The notes: generated from the letters alone by a model not told the origin. A stretch of 64,000 bases of DNA from Hydrogenophaga sp. (GCF_030158645.1 NZ_JAOASO010000151.1:42582-106581), one strand, 5' to 3'. Positions 16,873 through 25,258 are shown, counted from the first letter of the stretch. Program-made: numbers and translations.

Positions 16873-17595
16873 ATGAACCACGAAGCCGACTTTCACAGCG
16901 CACCTTGCCTGCAAGCCCGGGCCGACCTGGCACTGGCCCTGCGGGCCGCCGCCCGCTTCGGCCTGTCCGAAGGCGTCTGCAACCACTTCAGCGTGGAGCT
17001 GCCCGACGGCTCCGGCCGCTTTTTGCTCAACCCGCGCGGCCTGCTGTGGAGCGAGGTGCAGGCCGACGACATCGTGATGGTCGACACCGAAGGGGCTGCC
17101 CTCGCGGGCCGGCACCCGGTGGAATCCACCGCGATGCACATCCACAGCGGCATCCACCGGCTGGCGCGCCACGCGGTGGTGTTGCACACGCACATGCCGT
17201 ACGCCACGGCGCTCACGCTCACGCAAGACCGCGCACTGGACACCGCCCTGTCGCAGAACGCGATGCGCTTTCATGGCCGGGTGGCGATCGACCCGGTCTA
17301 CAACGGCCTGGCGCTTGATCAGCGCGAAGGCGAGCGCATCGCGCGCGCCATGGGCTCGGCCGAGATCGCCTTTCTGGCCAACCACGGTGTGTTGGTGTGC
17401 GGCGCACGCATCGACCACGCGTTTGACGATCTCTACTACCTGGAACGGGCCTGCATGGCGCAGGTGCTGGCGCAGTCCACCACCCGTCCGCTGGCGCCCG
17501 CCCACGCGGCCACCGCCGCGCGGGTGGCCAGCCAGATGCAGGGCGAGCGCCTGCAATCCGAGTTGTTCTTCGAGGCCTTGCGCCGCACCGTGTGA
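16873..17595 (+). CDS. class II aldolase/adducin family protein
   Basis: This 240-aa protein has the family start ARFGLSEGVCNHFSVELP, the metal-binding pair in LHTHMPYATAL and a third His in ANHGVLVCG. These give the usual zinc site. Members are fuculose- or ribulose-phosphate aldolases, decarboxylases or dehydratase-like enzymes; the exact reaction cannot be read here. It lies next to, and convergent with, a GntR/FCD regulator and near Rieske oxygenase genes, where similar proteins are often found in aromatic acid breakdown. Confidence 0.9.
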   Translation: MNHEADFHSAPCLQARADLALALRAAARFGLSEGVCNHFSVELPDGSGRFLLNPRGLLWSEVQADDIVMVDTEGAALAGRHPVESTAMHIHSGIHRLARHAVVLHTHMPYATALTLTQDRALDTALSQNAMRFHGRVAIDPVYNGLALDQREGERIARAMGSAEIAFLANHGVLVCGARIDHAFDDLYYLERACMAQVLAQSTTRPLAPAHAATAARVASQMQGERLQSELFFEALRRTV

Positions 17596-17607
17596 GGCGC
17601 GGCGCCG

Positions 17608-18258
17608 TCAGGCGGCCAGCCGCGCCAGCAGGTTCTCGCTGGCGCGCTCGGCGTGCTGCAAGGCGAGTTCGCGCGCACGGGCCACCTCACCCGCTTTGAT
17701 GGCGTCGGCAATGGCCTGGTGCTCGTCCCAGATGGGGCGGCGCAGACCGTGCAGCTGGATCACGCCACCCATCACACGGCGCAAATGCACCCAGTGCATG
17801 CGCGAGCTGTCTTCGATGAGCGGGTTGCCACTGGCCTGGTACACGGCGCGGTGGAAGGCCATGTCGGCGTCGATCATGGCGCGCACGTCGTCGCCGGTGG
17901 CGATCTCCCGGCCTTTGCGGATCACATCCGGGTCGATCGTTGCCCGGCGTTCGGCCGCCAGGCCCGCGGCCAGTTCGTCCAGCACACCGCGGATCTTGTA
18001 AACATGCCCGATGGTCTGCGGCTCCAGCGGTGCGATGAGCACACCGCGCCCGGGCGCGTCCTGGACCAGGCCGTCGGTCTTGAGCTGGCGCAGGGCCTGG
18101 ATCACGGGGGAGCGCGACACGTCGAGCTGCTCGGCCAGCTCTTCCTGCGTGACGCGGGTGCCCGGGGCCAACGAGCCGTCGCTGATGGCGTCCAGCAGCA
18201 CCTTGTAGACCTCGTCGACGTAGTTGGTGCGGGAGGGAAGCTTGGCCGTGAACGACAT
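17608..18258 (-). CDS. GntR-family regulator, FCD type
   Basis: The protein (216 aa) has an N-terminal winged helix (RTNYVDEVYKVLLDAI, TQEELAEQLDVSRSPVIQALRQL) and a C-terminal all-helical FCD ligand domain with the metal/ligand residues D, H and H spread through ADMAFHRAVY and LQHAERA. GAAGG precedes the ATG at 18258. It is divergent from the Rieske oxygenase gene, and the shared 161 bp contain a sigma70 promoter overlapped by a 28-bp palindrome plus a second weaker copy. It is therefore very likely the local repressor, released by a pathway acid. Confidence 0.93.
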   Translation of the reverse strand: MSFTAKLPSRTNYVDEVYKVLLDAISDGSLAPGTRVTQEELAEQLDVSRSPVIQALRQLKTDGLVQDAPGRGVLIAPLEPQTIGHVYKIRGVLDELAAGLAAERRATIDPDVIRKGREIATGDDVRAMIDADMAFHRAVYQASGNPLIEDSSRMHWVHLRRVMGGVIQLHGLRRPIWDEHQAIADAIKAGEVARARELALQHAERASENLLARLAA

Positions 18259-18266
18259 GGGGACCT

Positions 18267-18291
18267 TCTGTATTTTGGATTCAGAGTACAG
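18267..18291. promoter_or_regulatory. secondary operator half-sites near the GntR gene start
   Basis: TCTGTATT at 18267-18274 and ATTCAGAGTA at 18279-18288 repeat the two halves of the strong palindrome at 18358-18385, but 8 bp further apart relative to it. The outer parts form CTGTA...TACAG. It starts 9 bp upstream of the GntR start codon, so it probably allows autoregulation. Confidence 0.5.
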
Positions 18292-18331
18292 CGACAGTCC
18301 GAAGGTTAAACCAAGGTCGGGGCATTCCGGG

Positions 18332-18360
18332 TTGACAGAAGTGGCCATTCCACCTATCTT
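18332..18360 (+). promoter_or_regulatory. sigma70-type promoter of the Rieske oxygenase operon
   Basis: TTGACA at 18332-18337 and TATCTT at 18355-18360 are separated by exactly 17 bp. The expected start of transcription falls inside the palindrome that begins at 18358. This is the best-looking promoter in the window. Confidence 0.7.
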
Positions 18361-18385
18361 TGAACTCTGTATTCAGAGTTCAAAG
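18358..18385. promoter_or_regulatory. 28-bp palindromic operator for the GntR regulator
   Basis: CTTTGAACTCTG-TATT-CAGAGTTCAAAG has perfect 12-bp arms and a 4-bp spacer. It covers the end of the -10 box and the start of transcription of the oxygenase operon, so a bound repressor would block RNA polymerase. The divergent GntR/FCD gene is the obvious candidate. Confidence 0.7.
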
Positions 18386-18419
18386 CCATTTCTCACCCCA
18401 CACCCGACGGAGACACCGC

Positions 18420-19979
18420 ATGACCCAGCCCATGGACAAACACGACAGCCAACGCTCGACCGGCACCGCCGCACCGGTGGAGAAGAAGCTGATTCCCTAC
18501 GGCGGGTACCACACCAACAAGATCCCGGGCCACGACCCCGAGCTGACCGAGGTGGGGCCGGGCACGCCCACGGGCGAGTACATGCGCAGCTTCTGGCAGC
18601 CGGTCTGCATGTCGATGGAGCTCACCGACACGCCGCACTTTTTGATGATCCTGGGCGAGGAACTGGTGGCCTTTCGCGACAAGAGCGGGCGCGTCGGCTT
18701 GCTGCACGCGCACTGCGTGCACCGCGGTGCGTCGCTCGAATACGGCTCGATCCAGGAGCGCGGGATCATGTGCTGCTACCACGGCATGGTGTTCGACATC
18801 GACGGCACCTGCCTGAAAGTGCCCTTCCCCAAGGGCGAAGAGGCGGACGCCGAGCGCTACGCCTGCTCGATCCGCCAGGGCGCCTACAAGGCCTTCGAGC
18901 GCAACGGCCTGGTGTTCGCCTACATGGGCCCGCCCGAGAAAGAGCCGCCCTTCCCCGAGTGGGAAGGCAACTTCACCGTGCTGCCCGGCGACGAACTCGT
19001 GCCCTACAGCAACTTCCAGCACTGCAACTGGCTGCAGGTGCAGGACAACGCGGCCGACAACTTCCACACCGCCACGCTGCACTCGGCCAAGAACGTGGTG
19101 AACGGCCAGTTTCAGGGCACCACCTTTGACGAGGTCGGCGCACCCTCGATGGAAGTGGCACCCGACATGCAGTTCGTGCCGGTGCAGGGCGGCCGCTCGC
19201 TGGCCTGCGCAGGCGCGCGCCGCGTCAGCGACGACCGCCTGTTCATCCGCGTGCAGCACCAGGTGCTGCCCAACCTCAGCCTGCACGCCTACACCTCCGA
19301 AGACGGTTCGGCGCAGAAGCACTTCAGCCGCTTCCACATCGTGCGCTGGACGGTGCCGGTGGACGACACCAACAGCAAGATGATCGGCTGGCGCGTCATG
19401 GGCCCGGGCATCGACACGCGCGGCGTGGGCGTCAAGGACCTGGTGGGCTACGAGTCGATCGACTTTCTGGAAGGCCAGGTGGCGCTGCGCCGGCCCGAGC
19501 GTTTCGGTGAGCACACCATCAACGACCGCCCACAGATCCCGAGCGACCACCGCGCGCGCGCCAACTACAAGCAGGCGCAGTACGCCCCGGGCGACTACGA
19601 GGCCATCATCAGCCAGCGACCGATCGCGGTGCATGCGCTGGAGAACCCGACCAAGCTCGACGCCGGCGTCTACATGTTCCGCAAGCTGCTGCGCGACGCG
19701 GTGCGCGGCACCAACAAGGCCGCCAGCGCCGAGGGCTTTGCCGAGTGGCTGCGCAACGCCGCCGGCGCGCCGCGCAGTTTCTGTTCGGGCAACGTGCTGG
19801 AGATCCCGGTGGGTGCGCGCGTGGAAGACGAGATCGTGCGCCGCCGCCACGTGACCAAGGCGGTGGTGACCATGCTGGCCGAGAGCGAACACCTCCAGGG
19901 CGCCGAGCGCGAGCAGTTCGTCAAGACGAAGATGCTGGCGCTCGAAGCCGAGATGAAAGCCAGCGCCTCGGCGGCCTGA
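18420..19979 (+). CDS. Rieske-type aromatic ring-hydroxylating oxygenase, large subunit
   Basis: This 519-aa protein has an N-terminal Rieske [2Fe-2S] site, C99-x-H101 and C118-x2-H121, and a C-terminal mononuclear iron domain with D213, H216 and H221 in the segment NAADNFHTATLH. The long form and sequence are like phthalate 4,5-dioxygenase and related alpha-only (homo-oligomeric) oxygenases rather than the alpha-beta naphthalene type; no beta-subunit gene is present. The substrate, probably an aromatic carboxylate, is not determined. The reductase gene follows after 3 bp. Expression is driven by the promoter/operator just upstream. Confidence 0.92.
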   Translation: MTQPMDKHDSQRSTGTAAPVEKKLIPYGGYHTNKIPGHDPELTEVGPGTPTGEYMRSFWQPVCMSMELTDTPHFLMILGEELVAFRDKSGRVGLLHAHCVHRGASLEYGSIQERGIMCCYHGMVFDIDGTCLKVPFPKGEEADAERYACSIRQGAYKAFERNGLVFAYMGPPEKEPPFPEWEGNFTVLPGDELVPYSNFQHCNWLQVQDNAADNFHTATLHSAKNVVNGQFQGTTFDEVGAPSMEVAPDMQFVPVQGGRSLACAGARRVSDDRLFIRVQHQVLPNLSLHAYTSEDGSAQKHFSRFHIVRWTVPVDDTNSKMIGWRVMGPGIDTRGVGVKDLVGYESIDFLEGQVALRRPERFGEHTINDRPQIPSDHRARANYKQAQYAPGDYEAIISQRPIAVHALENPTKLDAGVYMFRKLLRDAVRGTNKAASAEGFAEWLRNAAGAPRSFCSGNVLEIPVGARVEDEIVRRRHVTKAVVTMLAESEHLQGAEREQFVKTKMLALEAEMKASASAA

Positions 19980-19982
19980 CCG

Positions 19983-20954
19983 ATGACCGAACCCGATACG
20001 CTGCTGGACCTGCAGATCCGCCAGATCCGCCTGGAAGCCACCGGCATCCATTCGTTTGAACTCTGCGCGCCCGACCACGAGCGCCTGCCCGCCTTCACCG
20101 CCGGGGCGCACATCGACCTGCACCTGCCCGGTGGCCTGGTGCGCCAGTACTCGTTGTGCAACGACCCGGTCGAGACCCACCGGTATGTGATCGGGGTGCT
20201 CAGAGACGTGAACGGGCGCGGTGGCTCGCGCCAGGTGCACGAAACGTTGAAGGTCGGCGATCTGGTGAAGGTGAGCCGACCGCGCAACCAGTTCGAGCTG
20301 CAGCCAGCGCAAACGTCGGCCCTGCTGATCGCGGGTGGCATCGGCATCACGCCGCTGAAGTCGATGGCGCACAGCCTGCTGCAGGCCGGCACGCCGTTCG
20401 AGTTGCATTACTGTGCGCGCTCCAGCGAGGTGGCGGCGTTCACGGAAGAACTGGTCGACCTCAACCGACGCGCGCCCGGCTCGGCGCGCTGGCATTTCGA
20501 CCAGGGCGTCGTGGGCGCAGGGCTCGACCTGGCCACCCTGCTGGCGGTGCAACCCGCGGGCACGCACCTGTATTTCTGCGGACCGCCGGGTTTCATGAAG
20601 GCCTGTGCGCAGGCCGCAGAACACTGGCAGCCGGGCACCGTGCATTCGGAACACTTCCAGGCGCCCACCCGGGCGGAGCCGCTGGCCCCGACCACCGGCG
20701 CCAGCGTGCGGCTGTCGGCATCGGCGCGTGAGTTCGTGCTGCCCGACGGCGGCAACCTGCTGGAGTTGCTCGACCAGCACGGCATTCACGTGCCCACCTC
20801 GTGCATGAGCGGACTCTGCGGAACCTGCAAGACCGGTTATGCCGACGGTGAGGTCGAGCACAACGACTTCATCCTGGACGACGACGAGAAGCAACGCTGC
20901 CTCACGCTGTGCGTGTCCCGCGTCACGAGCCGCAGCATCACGCTGCACCTGTGA
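19983..20954 (+). CDS. oxygenase reductase (FMN/NADH/ferredoxin type, phthalate reductase-like)
   Basis: The protein (323 aa) is a class IA reductase with the order FMN domain (about 1-100, RQYSLCND), NAD domain (about 105-225, AGGIGITPLKSM and FCGPPGFM) and a C-terminal plant-type [2Fe-2S] ferredoxin with Cys spacing C-x4-C-x2-C-x29-C (CMSGLCGTC...). This is the arrangement of phthalate dioxygenase reductase and VanB. It takes electrons from NADH and passes them to the Rieske centre of the subunit encoded 3 bp upstream. Confidence 0.94.
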   Translation: MTEPDTLLDLQIRQIRLEATGIHSFELCAPDHERLPAFTAGAHIDLHLPGGLVRQYSLCNDPVETHRYVIGVLRDVNGRGGSRQVHETLKVGDLVKVSRPRNQFELQPAQTSALLIAGGIGITPLKSMAHSLLQAGTPFELHYCARSSEVAAFTEELVDLNRRAPGSARWHFDQGVVGAGLDLATLLAVQPAGTHLYFCGPPGFMKACAQAAEHWQPGTVHSEHFQAPTRAEPLAPTTGASVRLSASAREFVLPDGGNLLELLDQHGIHVPTSCMSGLCGTCKTGYADGEVEHNDFILDDDEKQRCLTLCVSRVTSRSITLHL

Positions 20955-20957
20955 AGT

Positions 20958-20983
20958 GTGGCGCTGGTTCAGCCCAGCGCCAC
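20958..20983. terminator. hairpin between convergent genes
   Basis: GTGGCGCTGG-TTCAGC-CCAGCGCCAC has a perfect 10-bp stem. It begins 3 bp after the reductase stop and spans the stop codon of the minus-strand gene. There is no T-run on either side, so it may be a Rho-assisted or processing-stable 3' end for both transcripts. Confidence 0.5.
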
Positions 20984-21439
20984 GATGCCACCGCCGTTGA
21001 GCGCCAGGCGCTTGAAGCCCCAGTCGTTGCCCAGCCAGCGGCGCAGGTGCTCCCACAGGTGTTCCGGCAAACCACCCGCCAGCTCGGAACTGCGCACCCA
21101 ATAAAAGACATCGGCATCCGCACCCGCCTGCGTGGGCGGAAAAATGTAGACACAGCCCAGCACCTGCGAGGCGTCCAGCGCCTCCACCGTGTAGGTGTAC
21201 GAACCACCGATCTCGAACTCCTTCTGATGCCAGGCGAGATCGATCAGGTCCTGCTCCAGCGACAGCGTCTCGGCCGGCCAGCCGCTGCCCGGGCCGAACA
21301 GCTCCCAGATCTCGGCGCGGCTGGTCATGACCGCGTCGAAGTCCTTGACGGCATCGTGGATGGTGAGCGGGCGCAGCCGCAGGCGACCGGTGTCCAGCAG
21401 GCGCGGAACGGTGGGTACGGGAATCCAGGGGGTCTTCAT
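20969..21439 (-). CDS. GNAT-like acetyltransferase domain protein
   Basis: The protein has 156 aa. The pattern LDTGRLRLRPLTIHDAVKDFDAVM at the N-terminus and VLGCVYIFPP in the centre resembles GNAT N-acetyltransferases of the RimJ/RimL side, but the acetyl-CoA loop (R/Q-x-x-G-x-G/A) is not clear. The ATG at 21439 is chosen because similarity starts there. Function and substrate are unknown. Confidence 0.72.
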   Translation of the reverse strand: MKTPWIPVPTVPRLLDTGRLRLRPLTIHDAVKDFDAVMTSRAEIWELFGPGSGWPAETLSLEQDLIDLAWHQKEFEIGGSYTYTVEALDASQVLGCVYIFPPTQAGADADVFYWVRSSELAGGLPEHLWEHLRRWLGNDWGFKRLALNGGGIVALG

Positions 21440-21620
21440 GGGCGCGCCTTGGTGGCCAGACAAGCCCGGAAGTTGAGCACAGCCCAGGGACTCCCTGCGG
21501 GCGTTGCCGCAAACCCGAGTCCGCCGCTGCAACATCGCCGGAACTTCGCCGCTGGTGGCGATGTCCTCCCACCGCCATCCCGCACGACTTCCCGCCCCGC
21601 CATGGGCGCCTGGAGCCTCC

Positions 21621-22256
21621 ATGCTCATCCCCTGCCGATCCCTCCTCACCGCGCTGATGCTCGCCGGCGCCGCGTTCGCCGCACACGGCCAGACCCCCAT
21701 CGCGGACACCGCGTCGTCTGCGCCCGCAGCCGGTTCGGCCCTGCAAGGCCCGGCCCTGCTCAACGCCCTGCGCGGCGGTGGCTACGTGGTGTATTTCCGG
21801 CACACCGCCACGGACTTCTCCCGCGGCGACTCGGCCATGACCTCCTACACCGACTGCGACAACCAGCGCCTGCTGTCGGCCCAGGGCCGCAGTGACGCCA
21901 CCGCCATCGGGCAACGCATCCGTGCGCTGAAGCTGCCGGTGGGCGAGGCGCTCGCCAGCCCCTACTGCCGCACCATGGACCACGCCCGGCTCATGCTGAC
22001 CACGGTGACACCGCGCAATGAAATCCGAGAGGCGCAGGGCAACAACTACGCCGGGCTCAAGCAGCTGCTGGCCTCACCGGTCCAGACCGGCACCAACCGC
22101 TGGATCGTGGGGCACGGCATCCCGTTTCGTGCGGTGGCGGGCGCCCCCCACCTGGCCGAGGGCGAAGCCGCCGTGATCCGCCCCGACACCACCGGCTGGA
22201 CCGTGGTGGCCCGCCTCGCGGTGGCCGACTGGCAAGCGTTGGGCGCAGCGCCCTGA
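21621..22256 (+). CDS. secreted histidine-phosphatase-superfamily protein
   Basis: The protein (211 aa) has a signal peptide (LLTALMLAGAAFAAHGQ, about 1-24) and then a phosphoglycerate-mutase-like fold: FRHTATD in place of the usual RHGE, CRTMDHA as the second Arg region, and the catalytic second His in VGHGIPF. Members of this periplasmic group remove phosphate from small esters or may be inactive binders. The ATG at 21621 is the first with a good signal peptide. Confidence 0.8.
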   Translation: MLIPCRSLLTALMLAGAAFAAHGQTPIADTASSAPAAGSALQGPALLNALRGGGYVVYFRHTATDFSRGDSAMTSYTDCDNQRLLSAQGRSDATAIGQRIRALKLPVGEALASPYCRTMDHARLMLTTVTPRNEIREAQGNNYAGLKQLLASPVQTGTNRWIVGHGIPFRAVAGAPHLAEGEAAVIRPDTTGWTVVARLAVADWQALGAAP

Positions 22257-22324
22257 CGCATGGGCAGGTCTGTATGACGTCGCACAGACACTGACGCGTC
22301 GGCACGGGATCATGCAAGGCTCGG

Positions 22325-22355
22325 GCTGGTGCGCCACAACCTCTGTGGCGCCAGC
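22325..22355 (+). promoter_or_regulatory. hairpin in the leader of the small membrane protein
   Basis: GCTGG pairs with CCAGC and, after a two-base bulge, CGCCACA pairs with TGTGGCG around a 5-base loop. It lies 24 bp before the next start codon. It may be the terminator of the phosphatase transcript (no T-run) or a leader structure. Confidence 0.35.
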
Positions 22356-22379
22356 ACGACCCTTCCCAAGAAGATCGCC

Positions 22380-22529
22380 ATGAACCTGAACCTGAGCATC
22401 GGCCCCCTGGTGGCCCTCATCGCCGGCATCCTCATCCTGGTGATGCCGCGCATGCTGAACTACATCGTGGCCTTCTACCTGATCATCGTGGGCATCATCG
22501 GGCTGTTTGGCCGCCAGCTTGGCCTGTGA
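22380..22529 (+). CDS. DUF3096 small membrane protein
   Basis: This 49-aa protein is almost entirely hydrophobic and has two membrane helices (IGPLVALIAGILILVMP and IVAFYLIIVGIIGLF). Length and sequence match the DUF3096 family of tiny proteobacterial membrane proteins, whose function is unknown. The ATG at 22380 begins the family consensus MNLNLSIGPL. Confidence 0.85.
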   Translation: MNLNLSIGPLVALIAGILILVMPRMLNYIVAFYLIIVGIIGLFGRQLGL

Positions 22530-22540
22530 GGCGTGCGGCG

Positions 22541-22561
22541 GGCCGCTCAGTTGAGCGGTCC
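22541..22561. terminator. hairpin between convergent genes
   Basis: CCGCTCA-GT-TGAGCGG is a perfect 7-bp inverted repeat, extendable by GG/TCC with one G-T pair. It contains the stop codon of the minus-strand gene and starts 12 bp after the stop of the DUF3096 gene. No T-run follows. Confidence 0.4.
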
Positions 22562-23410
22562 GGTCGCCGGGAAATCGTAGGTGTCGTCCAGCGCCCTGGC
22601 GGCCATGCGGGGCAGCATGCGACCGATGAAGGTTTCGCCCAGCCAGCGGCGCACCAGAGGTGCCGAAGCGTGCGCCTCCATCTCGAAACTCAGGCTGCTG
22701 AAGCTGCCGATGCCGTCGTCCACCAGCAGACCGGCGGGCAGCTCCGGTGCAGCGTCGGCGTCGTTCAGCGGCGTGGCGGCTTCGAGCTTCCACGCATTGA
22801 AAAAGCGGTCGAAATAACCCACCGTGCCGCGCCGCCAGGCTTCAGCCAGGTACACGTTCCAGGTGTGCTGGTGCTCCACCACAAAACCCCAGGCGAACTC
22901 GAACACCCGCTCGGGTGCCTGGTCAAAGACGCCGATCTCCCGCACTTCCTCGCGCGCTGCGTACTCGGCAAACAGCGGGCCGGCGCCACTGGCCTGGCCA
23001 TCGACGAAACGCGCAATCTCCTGCGCGTCGGCCACAAACAGGGTCTGCTCGATGCGCGGAAATCCGCGCGCGCGCTTGAGCAGGCGCTCGGTCGCGTCCA
23101 CGGTTTTCTGGGCGTTGATGCAACGGTCACGGAAGGTGCGCCGCCCCTCTTCAGTGGAAATCAGGGCCACGGTTTCATCGAACGCCGCGTCGTCCTGCAG
23201 ATGCCCCGATTCGCGCATGTGCAGCACGATGTCCAGCATGGAATTGCGCGTGATGTGCTCGATCATGTAGGCCATCTCGCCGCCCTCGTAGTCGGTCATC
23301 GACGACTGGATCCATGCCATCAATTCCAGGCCCGACAGGCCTTGTGGTGCGCGCGGCATGTCGTTGAACAAAGCCCGCAGCACCCGCACGGTGTCCAGAT
23401 CACTCGCCAT
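22547..23410 (-). CDS. protein of unknown function
   Basis: Not recognised. The protein has 287 aa and is acidic and soluble, without signal peptide or membrane segment. Its N-terminal part (LDTVRVLRALFNDMPRAPQGLSGLELMAWI) is helical, and the C-terminal half is rich in aromatic residues. GGAGGGG lies 5-6 bases before the ATG at 23410, which supports this start although the frame is open further upstream. It stands alone between convergent and divergent neighbours. Confidence 0.75.
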   Translation of the reverse strand: MASDLDTVRVLRALFNDMPRAPQGLSGLELMAWIQSSMTDYEGGEMAYMIEHITRNSMLDIVLHMRESGHLQDDAAFDETVALISTEEGRRTFRDRCINAQKTVDATERLLKRARGFPRIEQTLFVADAQEIARFVDGQASGAGPLFAEYAAREEVREIGVFDQAPERVFEFAWGFVVEHQHTWNVYLAEAWRRGTVGYFDRFFNAWKLEAATPLNDADAAPELPAGLLVDDGIGSFSSLSFEMEAHASAPLVRRWLGETFIGRMLPRMAARALDDTYDFPATGPLN

Positions 23411-23447
23411 AAACCCCTCCAGGCCGACGTTCACGCAAAAGGGCGCC

Positions 23448-23462
23448 GGGCCAGACTGGCCC
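23448..23462. promoter_or_regulatory. palindrome upstream of the unknown gene
   Basis: GGGCCAG-A-CTGGCCC is a perfect 7-bp inverted repeat located 38 bp upstream of the minus-strand start at 23410. It might be an operator. No regulator gene is adjacent. Confidence 0.25.
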
Positions 23463-23628
23463 TTGATACCCGGTACAGTGTCGAGCATAGTTCCGAACCG
23501 GTGCGCGGCCCAGTCCGAAGCGTCATCGCACCCCTGCGGCGGACCCCGAGCGTGACGGTTTTGACACGGCTGACGCCAAACGACGAATTCCGGTGCTCCC
23601 GCACCTCTGACTTTTCCTGGAGAACCCC

Positions 23629-24042
23629 ATGCACCTCAAATCCCTGCTCGCCGGCCTCACGCTGGCCGTCGCCGCCACCGCCGCCTGCGCTCAAGACGCT
23701 GTGGTCTACCACTTCGACAACACCGTGGCGCAAGGCCTCAAGGGCCTGCGCAATGTGCGCAACCACCTCGACACCGACCCCAAGGCGAAGATCACCATCG
23801 TGACGCACGCCGAAGGCGTGGACATGCTGATGGAGGGTGCCAAGGCCCCCAACGGCAGCGAGTTCGCACCGCTGGTGTCGGCCCTCAAGAGCCGGGGCGT
23901 GGCGTTTGAAATCTGCGAAATCACCTTGAAAAACCGCGATCTGAAGAAAGAGCAGTTCATCCAGGAAGCCGACTACACCCCCTCGGGCGTGGTGCGGATC
24001 GCCCAGTTGCAGAAACAGGGCGCGGCGTACATCAAGCCCTGA
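23629..24042 (+). CDS. secreted DsrE-family protein
   Basis: The protein (137 aa) has a signal peptide ending at ACAQ (about residue 22) and one DsrE/YchN-type domain with VVYHFDNTVAQGLKGLRNV and ITIVTHAEGVDMLM. Cytoplasmic DsrE proteins carry sulfane sulfur on Cys; this one has a single Cys in the mature part (EICEITL). Periplasmic DsrE proteins are common in beta- and gammaproteobacteria and have no proven reaction. TGGAG lies 8 bases before the ATG. Confidence 0.87.
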   Translation: MHLKSLLAGLTLAVAATAACAQDAVVYHFDNTVAQGLKGLRNVRNHLDTDPKAKITIVTHAEGVDMLMEGAKAPNGSEFAPLVSALKSRGVAFEICEITLKNRDLKKEQFIQEADYTPSGVVRIAQLQKQGAAYIKP

Positions 24043-24069
24043 AGCCGCGCGCTCCAACATCCGCCCCAC

Positions 24070-25233
24070 ATGATCCAACCCACCCCGCGCCCATCGGCAC
24101 ACGACCCGGTGGCGCTCACGCAGATGCTGGTGCGCATGGACACCATCCCGCCGGCGGGGGTGGAGTCTCAGTGCATCGACCCGCTGAGCGACCTGCTCAG
24201 CGCCGCCGGTTTCAACTGCCGCCACGTCGAGTTCGCGCCGGGCCGCACGACCCTGGTGGCCCGCATCGGTGGCCGCCAGGACAAGGCGCCGCTGTGCTTC
24301 ACCGGACATGTCGACGTGGTGCCACTGGGTTCTGCGGCGTGGGCGCACGACCCTTTCGGCGCGCAGGTGGTGGATGGCCGTCTGTACGGGCGCGGCGCCA
24401 GCGACATGAAATCGGGCGTGGCTGCGTTCACCTCGGCCGCATTGGACATGGCCGATCTTGCCCGTGACGACGCGGGCCTCACCCTGATCATCACGGCCGG
24501 TGAAGAGACCGGCTGTGACGGGGCGTTCCACCTCGCGCGCTCACCCGGCGCCCGCGAATGGGTGGGCTCGGCAGGCGCCATGGTGGTGGCCGAACCCACC
24601 AGCAACGCACCGGTGCTGGGCCACAAGGGGGCGTTGTGGCTGAAGGCCAGCGCACGTGGCAAAACCGCCCACGGCGCCATGCCGCACCTGGGTGAAAACG
24701 CGATCTACACGCTGGCCCGTGCCGCGCTGGCGCTCGAATCGCACGACTTCGGCGTGCAGCCCCATCCGGAAATGGGCATGCCCACCCTGGTGGTCAGCAC
24801 CGTGAAGGGCGGGATCAACATCAACTCGGTGCCCGACGCCGCCGAGATGACGCTGGACATCCGGAGCGTGGCGGGGCTGGGACACGCGGGCGTGCTCAAG
24901 TGCCTGTGTGATCGCCTGGGCGAACGCATCGCGTTCTCCACGCTGCTGGACATTGAAGCGGTTTACACCCCGGGCAGCGATCCGTGGATGCAGCGCGTGC
25001 AGGCCCTGGTGGACGCGGCCGGCAACACGCCGGCGTCTCCCGGCATCGTCAGCTACTTCACCGACGCCGCCGCGCTCAGACCGCTGATGGGCATGCCGCC
25101 CACGATCATCCTCGGCCCGGGCGAGCCGGGCCAGGCGCACCAGACGGACGAGTACTGCCTGGTCGGCAAGATCCCACAGGCCAAGGCGCTTTACGTCGAT
25201 CTCATCCGCGACTGGTGCGCGTCCGGCGCCTGA
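24070..25233 (+). CDS. M20-family amidohydrolase (ArgE/DapE-like)
   Basis: This 387-aa metallopeptidase-fold enzyme has the metal site FTGHVDVVPLG (His), GRGASDMKSG (bridging Asp), GEETGCDGA (catalytic and metal Glu), VAEPT (Glu) and the last His in GQAHQTDEY. A dimerisation domain lies between about 180 and 290 (GKTAHGAMPHLGENAI). It would hydrolyse an N-acyl amino acid or related amide. Acetylornithine and succinyl-diaminopimelate are possible, but this gene does not sit with arg or dap genes. It starts 27 bp after the DsrE gene. Confidence 0.88.
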   Translation: MIQPTPRPSAHDPVALTQMLVRMDTIPPAGVESQCIDPLSDLLSAAGFNCRHVEFAPGRTTLVARIGGRQDKAPLCFTGHVDVVPLGSAAWAHDPFGAQVVDGRLYGRGASDMKSGVAAFTSAALDMADLARDDAGLTLIITAGEETGCDGAFHLARSPGAREWVGSAGAMVVAEPTSNAPVLGHKGALWLKASARGKTAHGAMPHLGENAIYTLARAALALESHDFGVQPHPEMGMPTLVVSTVKGGININSVPDAAEMTLDIRSVAGLGHAGVLKCLCDRLGERIAFSTLLDIEAVYTPGSDPWMQRVQALVDAAGNTPASPGIVSYFTDAAALRPLMGMPPTIILGPGEPGQAHQTDEYCLVGKIPQAKALYVDLIRDWCASGA

Positions 25234-25234
25234 G

Positions 25235-25258
25235 CCCGCCGGCGCAGGCCGCGGCGGG
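25235..25258. terminator. hairpin between convergent genes
   Basis: CCCGCCG and CGGCGGG form a 7-bp stem around a 10-base loop. It fills the 25-bp gap between the stop codons of the M20 peptidase and the glycerate kinase. No T-run is present. Confidence 0.45.

Noticed and set aside
18393..21983. 1196-aa open frame on the minus strand
   Set aside because: It lies opposite the Rieske oxygenase, reductase and neighbours, has His/Arg/Ala-rich low-complexity translation and no domain; it is a high-GC shadow frame.
23561..23590. TTGACA upstream of the DsrE gene as a sigma70 promoter
   Set aside because: The best sequence at 17-18 bp spacing is only GAATTC or CGAATT, too weak to call.
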